Source of the DNA: DATHZQ01 sp965216945
Lineage (GTDB): Bacteria; Actinomycetota; Acidimicrobiia; Spongiisociales; UBA5794
Assembly (NCBI GenBank): GCA_965216945.1
Contig: CBDCGU010000003.1
Coordinates: forward strand, 3,844,001 to 3,908,000
Length of the DNA: 64,000 nt
Reading direction: 5' to 3'
The position numbers were made by a program, and so were the translations under genes. Below the pieces are notes generated by a model. That model was not told the origin of the DNA and did no database searches. It saw nothing but the letters and a program-made list of their open reading frames with translations. This document shows, one piece after another, positions 63,692 through 64,000 of this stretch (its first letter is position 1; every line of letters begins with the position of its first letter).

Positions 63692-63723
63692 TGCCGGCCG
63701 GACCTCGATCGATCCGGCCGGCA
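63692..63723 (-). terminator. 11-bp perfect hairpin between binding protein and permease genes
   Basis: TGCCGGCCGGA and TCCGGCCGGCA form an 11-bp GC-rich stem with a 10-base loop (CCTCGATCGA). It lies in the 69 bases between the binding-protein stop and the permease start. It could end transcription of the first gene partly or protect the upstream mRNA. No U-tract. Confidence 0.6.
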
Positions 63724-63741
63724 GTCCCGGCGTGTCCCCGG

Positions 63742-64000
63742 TCACGAAAGTGCGCCGGCGACCCGCTCGGCGTTGGTTCTCACAAAGTCCACATACGTCT
63801 CGGCCCCAGACCCCGGCCCGCCGAGCGACCCCGTGAACAGCTCTACGACGTCGACGTCGCCGACCTCGGCAGCGACCGCTTCGGCGAGAGCGGCCGGCTC
63901 GGTCGTCTCGGCGAAGATCACGTCGATGTTCTCGTCGGTCATCACGTCCACGAGCTCGGCGAGTTCTGCCGAGCTCGGGTCGGCGAGGGTCGAACCACCT
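63742..64000 (-). CDS. metal ABC transporter substrate-binding protein (ZnuA-like), C-terminal part
   Basis: The coding frame runs beyond the right edge; only the last 86 codons are inside. STLADPSSAELAELVDVMT and DVIFAETTEP are the C-terminal lobe of periplasmic zinc/manganese-binding (cluster A-I) proteins. The permease gene follows on the same strand, but no ATPase gene lies between them, so the ATPase is outside the window or elsewhere. Confidence 0.85.
   Translation of the reverse strand, partial: GGSTLADPSSAELAELVDVMTDENIDVIFAETTEPAALAEAVAAEVGDVDVVELFTGSLGGPGSGAETYVDFVRTNAERVAGALS

Noticed and set aside
1..64000. CRISPR arrays, rRNA genes, complete tRNA genes, prophage structural genes
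   Set aside because: No regularly spaced repeats, rRNA signatures or full cloverleafs were found; only the two tRNA-Pro 3' fragments.

Overview
The window is high-GC DNA from what looks like an actinomycete-type bacterium (Actinomycetota, plausibly an Acidimicrobiia-like lineage). The signs are the FHA / MerR / MerR / DUF151 / HPRT cluster, a polyphosphate glucokinase, an F420-type luciferase-like oxidoreductase, and many GTG starts with NTGA overlaps. The lineage is inferred from gene content only. Most of the window is ordinary chromosome, about 92% coding, with genes in short operons on both strands.

Layout. 1-12 kb: lipid and aromatic acyl-CoA metabolism (phenylacetate-CoA-ligase-like enzyme, HAD phosphatase, CBS/DUF21 membrane protein, DegT aminotransferase, LLM oxidoreductase, thiolase, sulfotransferase, acyl-CoA synthetase). 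Within it, 6799-7818 is a selenoprotein of the glycine/betaine/proline reductase B family that is read through an in-frame UGA followed by a good bacterial SECIS hairpin. The sulfotransferase and the acyl-CoA synthetase each carry one frameshift. 12-27 kb: dienelactone-hydrolase-like protein, a PGM1-type peptide ligase, GMC oxidoreductase, secreted hydrolase, aldo/keto reductase, ATP-dependent DNA ligase, DoxX protein, a pectate-lyase-fold lipoprotein and a three-domain kinase / M23 / class III aminotransferase fusion. 27-40 kb: acyl-CoA dehydrogenase with a divergent MerR regulator, Maf, zinc metallopeptidase, quinone oxidoreductase, glutaryl-CoA-dehydrogenase-like enzyme, RNase HII, AlgH, adenosine deaminase, and a tightly overlapping gcvT / unknown / ppgK / lipase operon.

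41-47 kb is a conserved actinobacterial housekeeping block on the minus strand: pgsA-like, gcvH, FHA protein, MerR (FtsR-like), D-Ala-D-Ala carboxypeptidase, hpt, DUF151, second MerR, and a small nuclease-like protein that appears to start at CTG. 47.6-51.6 kb holds one very large gene, TIR - STAND NTPase - WD40, an NLR-like candidate immune receptor; its TIR domain begins upstream of any ATG/GTG/TTG codon.

57.0-61.1 kb is bounded by two directly repeated 3' fragments of a proline tRNA gene, which suggests an old tRNA-targeted integration. It carries an HNH-type protein, a PD-(D/E)XK nuclease-like protein and an Excalibur-domain fragment. It is followed by a VapBC toxin-antitoxin pair, a cation-efflux gene remnant and a metal ABC transporter permease and binding protein that run off the right edge.
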